From positions 71,764 to 135,763 of the forward strand of contig CAYNVO010000007.1 of the NCBI GenBank assembly GCA_964400675.1: a stretch of 64,000 bases of DNA, in the 5' to 3' direction. Positions within the stretch are counted from its first letter, which is position 1. Each line of letters opens with the position of its first letter. The stretch comes from 9FT-COMBO-48-23 sp964400675. Lineage in GTDB: Bacteria; Chloroflexota; Dehalococcoidia; GIF9; UBA5629. The position numbers and the translations under genes were made by a program. The notes beneath the pieces were generated by a model, which saw nothing but the letters and a program-made list of their open reading frames with translations, did not search any database and had not been told where the DNA came from. This document shows positions 61,918 to 64,000 of this stretch, piece by piece.

Positions 61918-63582
61918 ATGAACGCCAAATCTGTTATCTTTGTGCTCTTCATTATCTTGATTGGCTCGATTTTAGCCTTGACATCTGCCTGCGGAAAGGA
62001 GCTAACCCCACCCGCTACCTCCCAAGTGCTTCGTATCAACCTTGCGGGAGAACCTGCTACCATCGACCCTAACCGTGTCTCTTGGTCTCGGGAGCACACC
62101 GCGGCTGTGCAGGTCTTCGAGGGCCTGCTGTGTTTTGACCATGACTTATCTTTAAAGGCACTGGTAGCCAAGGACATCCCTTCATTAGCAAATGGTGGCA
62201 TCTCTACCGACCTCATGACATACACGTTCAAACTTCGGCCCGACGTAACTTGGAGCGACGGCAGGAAACTCAAAGCCCAAGACTTTGAATATAGCATCAA
62301 GCGTATGCTGAGCCCTGACATAGCTTCAGCCTATGCCTCCTTCTACTTTGACATCGTGGGAGCAGAGGCCTATAACGGCGCAGCTAATGAAGATGACGCC
62401 ACTAAAACTCAGCTCAAGAATGCGGTAGGCATAAAAGCCCTGGACGATCTCACTCTCCAGATAACCTTGAACCAGCCTCGTCCCACCTTCCTGCAGCTCA
62501 TGTCCCTGTGGCCGACCTATCCAGTGCGGGAGGATATTATAAGCCAGTACGGTAACAAATGGACCGAGCCGCCACATTATATTGGCAACGGCCCATATAC
62601 TCTCACCGAGTGGGTACACGATGACCATATGACGTTTAAGCCTAACCCCAATTACTGGGGAACCAAGCCAAAGCTCACCGAAATCTATATGACAATGATC
62701 ACTGATATTAATACCGAACTTGAAGCCTACGAGAACAACAAACTTGAGATTAGTCGGGTGCCCCTGGGGATGGAGAAAGCGGTCATGGCCGACCCCGTGC
62801 TGAGCAAGGAGATCTTGTGCTATCCGCAGTTGGCCACTTGTGCGCTCGAGTTCAATACCAAAAAGCCTCCCTTCGACAATGTCAAGGTCCGCCAGGCCTT
62901 GGCCAGCGCCATCGATCGCGTTTCTTTAGTTGATAAAGTCAGAGGTGGTATAGGTAAGCCTGCACTAAGTTGGATCCCTCCGGAGATTCCAGGCTATGAT
63001 CCAAGCTTGGGAAAAGAATACGAGTTCAACACAACCAGAGCCAAGGAACTTCTGGCTGCTGCAGGCTATGCTGACATAGGCAACTTTCCAGTGCTCACCT
63101 TCCAATATCCCGATACCGCCGGCAACAGCCTGATCGCAGAGTTCCTGCAGGCTCAAATGAAGGATAACCTCGGCATTAACTTGACTCTCGAACCTATGGA
63201 ACCCAAATCTTTCACCCAGCTTGTCGAGCAACGGAAACATACATGGTACCTGGGATGGTGGTTCGCCGATTATCCTGACCCAGACGATTGGCTACCAGAA
63301 CTGTTCGGCACCGACGCCAGCCAGAACAACACCGGCTATAGCAATCCCGAATTCGATGCTCTAATCAAGCAGGCCAAGTCCGAATTAGACAACACCCAGC
63401 GTCTCCAGTTATGGGACGAAGCCCATAAGATGGTAATGGCAGATGTGCCGATCGTGCCTATGTTCTATGAGGAGCGGCTGTTTCTGGTGAAACCGACAGT
63501 CAAGGGGCTCAAAACCACCGCCATGGATGCTGAGATTCCCGGCGAAATGTTGCTTTTCCGAGAAGTCTACATCACAAAATAG
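61918..63582 (+). CDS. Peptide ABC transporter substrate-binding lipoprotein (family 5)
   Basis: A 554-residue member of the OppA/DppA family, distantly like the one at 3910. A lipoprotein signal ends in LTSAC. Family motifs include ATIDPNRVSWSREH, LRPDVTWSDGRKLKAQDFEY and VKVRQALASAIDR. No permease or ATPase genes are adjacent. The substrate is unknown. Confidence 0.87.
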   Translation: MNAKSVIFVLFIILIGSILALTSACGKELTPPATSQVLRINLAGEPATIDPNRVSWSREHTAAVQVFEGLLCFDHDLSLKALVAKDIPSLANGGISTDLMTYTFKLRPDVTWSDGRKLKAQDFEYSIKRMLSPDIASAYASFYFDIVGAEAYNGAANEDDATKTQLKNAVGIKALDDLTLQITLNQPRPTFLQLMSLWPTYPVREDIISQYGNKWTEPPHYIGNGPYTLTEWVHDDHMTFKPNPNYWGTKPKLTEIYMTMITDINTELEAYENNKLEISRVPLGMEKAVMADPVLSKEILCYPQLATCALEFNTKKPPFDNVKVRQALASAIDRVSLVDKVRGGIGKPALSWIPPEIPGYDPSLGKEYEFNTTRAKELLAAAGYADIGNFPVLTFQYPDTAGNSLIAEFLQAQMKDNLGINLTLEPMEPKSFTQLVEQRKHTWYLGWWFADYPDPDDWLPELFGTDASQNNTGYSNPEFDALIKQAKSELDNTQRLQLWDEAHKMVMADVPIVPMFYEERLFLVKPTVKGLKTTAMDAEIPGEMLLFREVYITK

Positions 63583-64000
63583 CAGGAATACGCTGTTTTT
63601 TTCTCAAACAAAAGTTCGGGGATTGCCCACAACGGTTCACTTTAGGGAGGGGCGAACCAAATCAGGTAAAGGCAAAGGTTGCCCTAAAAGTTCTAGCTAT
63701 TGAGCAACTTGGGCTACCAGTTGCTTGCAAAAGTTTGCAAATCGTAGCTAGTTTTTGTACAAATTTTACCTTGTTACCTGCTACACCTTTTAGCGTAATG
63801 TTTAGTTTCGAGCAGCCGAGGCAAGTGCACGCCACTCCTGTGCACTACGAGGTGCTGGGATATATAGCAGGAACTTCAATCCCACTATCATTTTATCACT
63901 ATATAATTGATGTCCCTAATTGTAAGAATCTACTATTTAACCTTTTGGCTTTGTGTGTATGGCCCCGTATATGGCCTGCTAACATAACACCAGCTTAAAC
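63583..64000. other. 3' edge, no gene recognised
   Basis: Nothing beyond repeat copy C is seen. The open frame after 63735 has no family resemblance or ribosome site and is probably not a gene. Confidence 0.4.
63676..63741. repeat. Dispersed repeat, copy C
   Basis: Second long copy of the repeat at 59421, containing CTAAAAGTTCTA, AACTTGGGCTACCAG and TTGCAAAAGTTTGCAAA. It lies about 95 bases downstream of the peptide-binding lipoprotein gene. Confidence 0.7.

Noticed and set aside
63735..63998. 87-residue frame at the window end
   Set aside because: No ribosome site or family motif; overlaps the end of repeat copy C.

Overview
The window looks like a chromosomal segment of an anaerobic bacterium. 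The best guess is the Chloroflexota, in or near class Dehalococcoidia. This is inferred from gene content: a soluble HdrABC-MvhADG complex, a cobalt/nickel ECF transporter with a PDGLE subunit, NurA-HerA, and many NarL-type two-component pairs. No 16S rRNA or other decisive marker is present.

Layout. 0.4-3.9 kb: NurA / small middle protein / HerA DNA-end-processing operon (+). 3.9-9.3 kb (-): orphan peptide-binding protein, RadC, a gluzincin protease, prfB with a programmed +1 frameshift, and endonuclease V. 9.4-10 kb (+): rpsP-khpA. 10-17 kb (-): a complete F1Fo ATP synthase operon (atpZ-B-E-[38-aa microprotein]-F-H-A-G-D-C). 17.4-21.8 kb: bifunctional nuclease, dtd, a Fur-family regulator and a CbiM/PDGLE/CbiQ/CbiO metal importer. 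21.8-25 kb (-): nadC and a NarL-type two-component pair. 25-26.3 kb: a microprotein with a structured leader, a hypothetical gene and an IS1595-type transposase remnant. 26.4-32.3 kb (+): an acetate/formate cassette (AMP-forming acetyl-CoA synthetase, SatP-like acetate permease, FocA-like formate channel, cNMP-domain protein) containing a small domain ending in SQEKW that occurs three times. 32.3-39 kb (-): hdrCBA-mvhDGA plus a hydrogenase maturation protease. 39-43.6 kb: two paralogous membrane microproteins and a second set of signalling genes. 43.7-50.7 kb (+): fdhABC-fdhE followed by tatA-tatB-tatC. 50.8-56.3 kb: two tandem-Usp proteins and mfd. 56.4-63.6 kb: accessory-looking genes (radical SAM, membrane protein, trypsin-like protease, alkylsulfatase-like lipoprotein, second peptide-binding lipoprotein) with a dispersed repeat.

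How it works together (inference). Hydrogen and formate appear to be electron sources. MvhADG-HdrABC would bifurcate H2 electrons in the cytoplasm. A Tat-exported, membrane-anchored formate dehydrogenase would feed the quinone pool outside, with its Tat translocon encoded next to it. Acetate and formate cross the membrane through SatP and FocA, and acetate is activated by acetyl-CoA synthetase.

Main observation. Three genes (fdhA, hdrA, mvhD) are interrupted by in-frame TGA codons exactly where selenocysteine or cysteine occurs in their families. Each TGA is followed by a hairpin in the same register: paired bases +18 to +23 with +27 to +32, and a three-base GGN loop at +24 to +26. They should be annotated as full-length selenoproteins, not as split genes. 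The second main observation is the SQEKW module shared by two stand-alone small proteins and the C-terminus of the formate channel.
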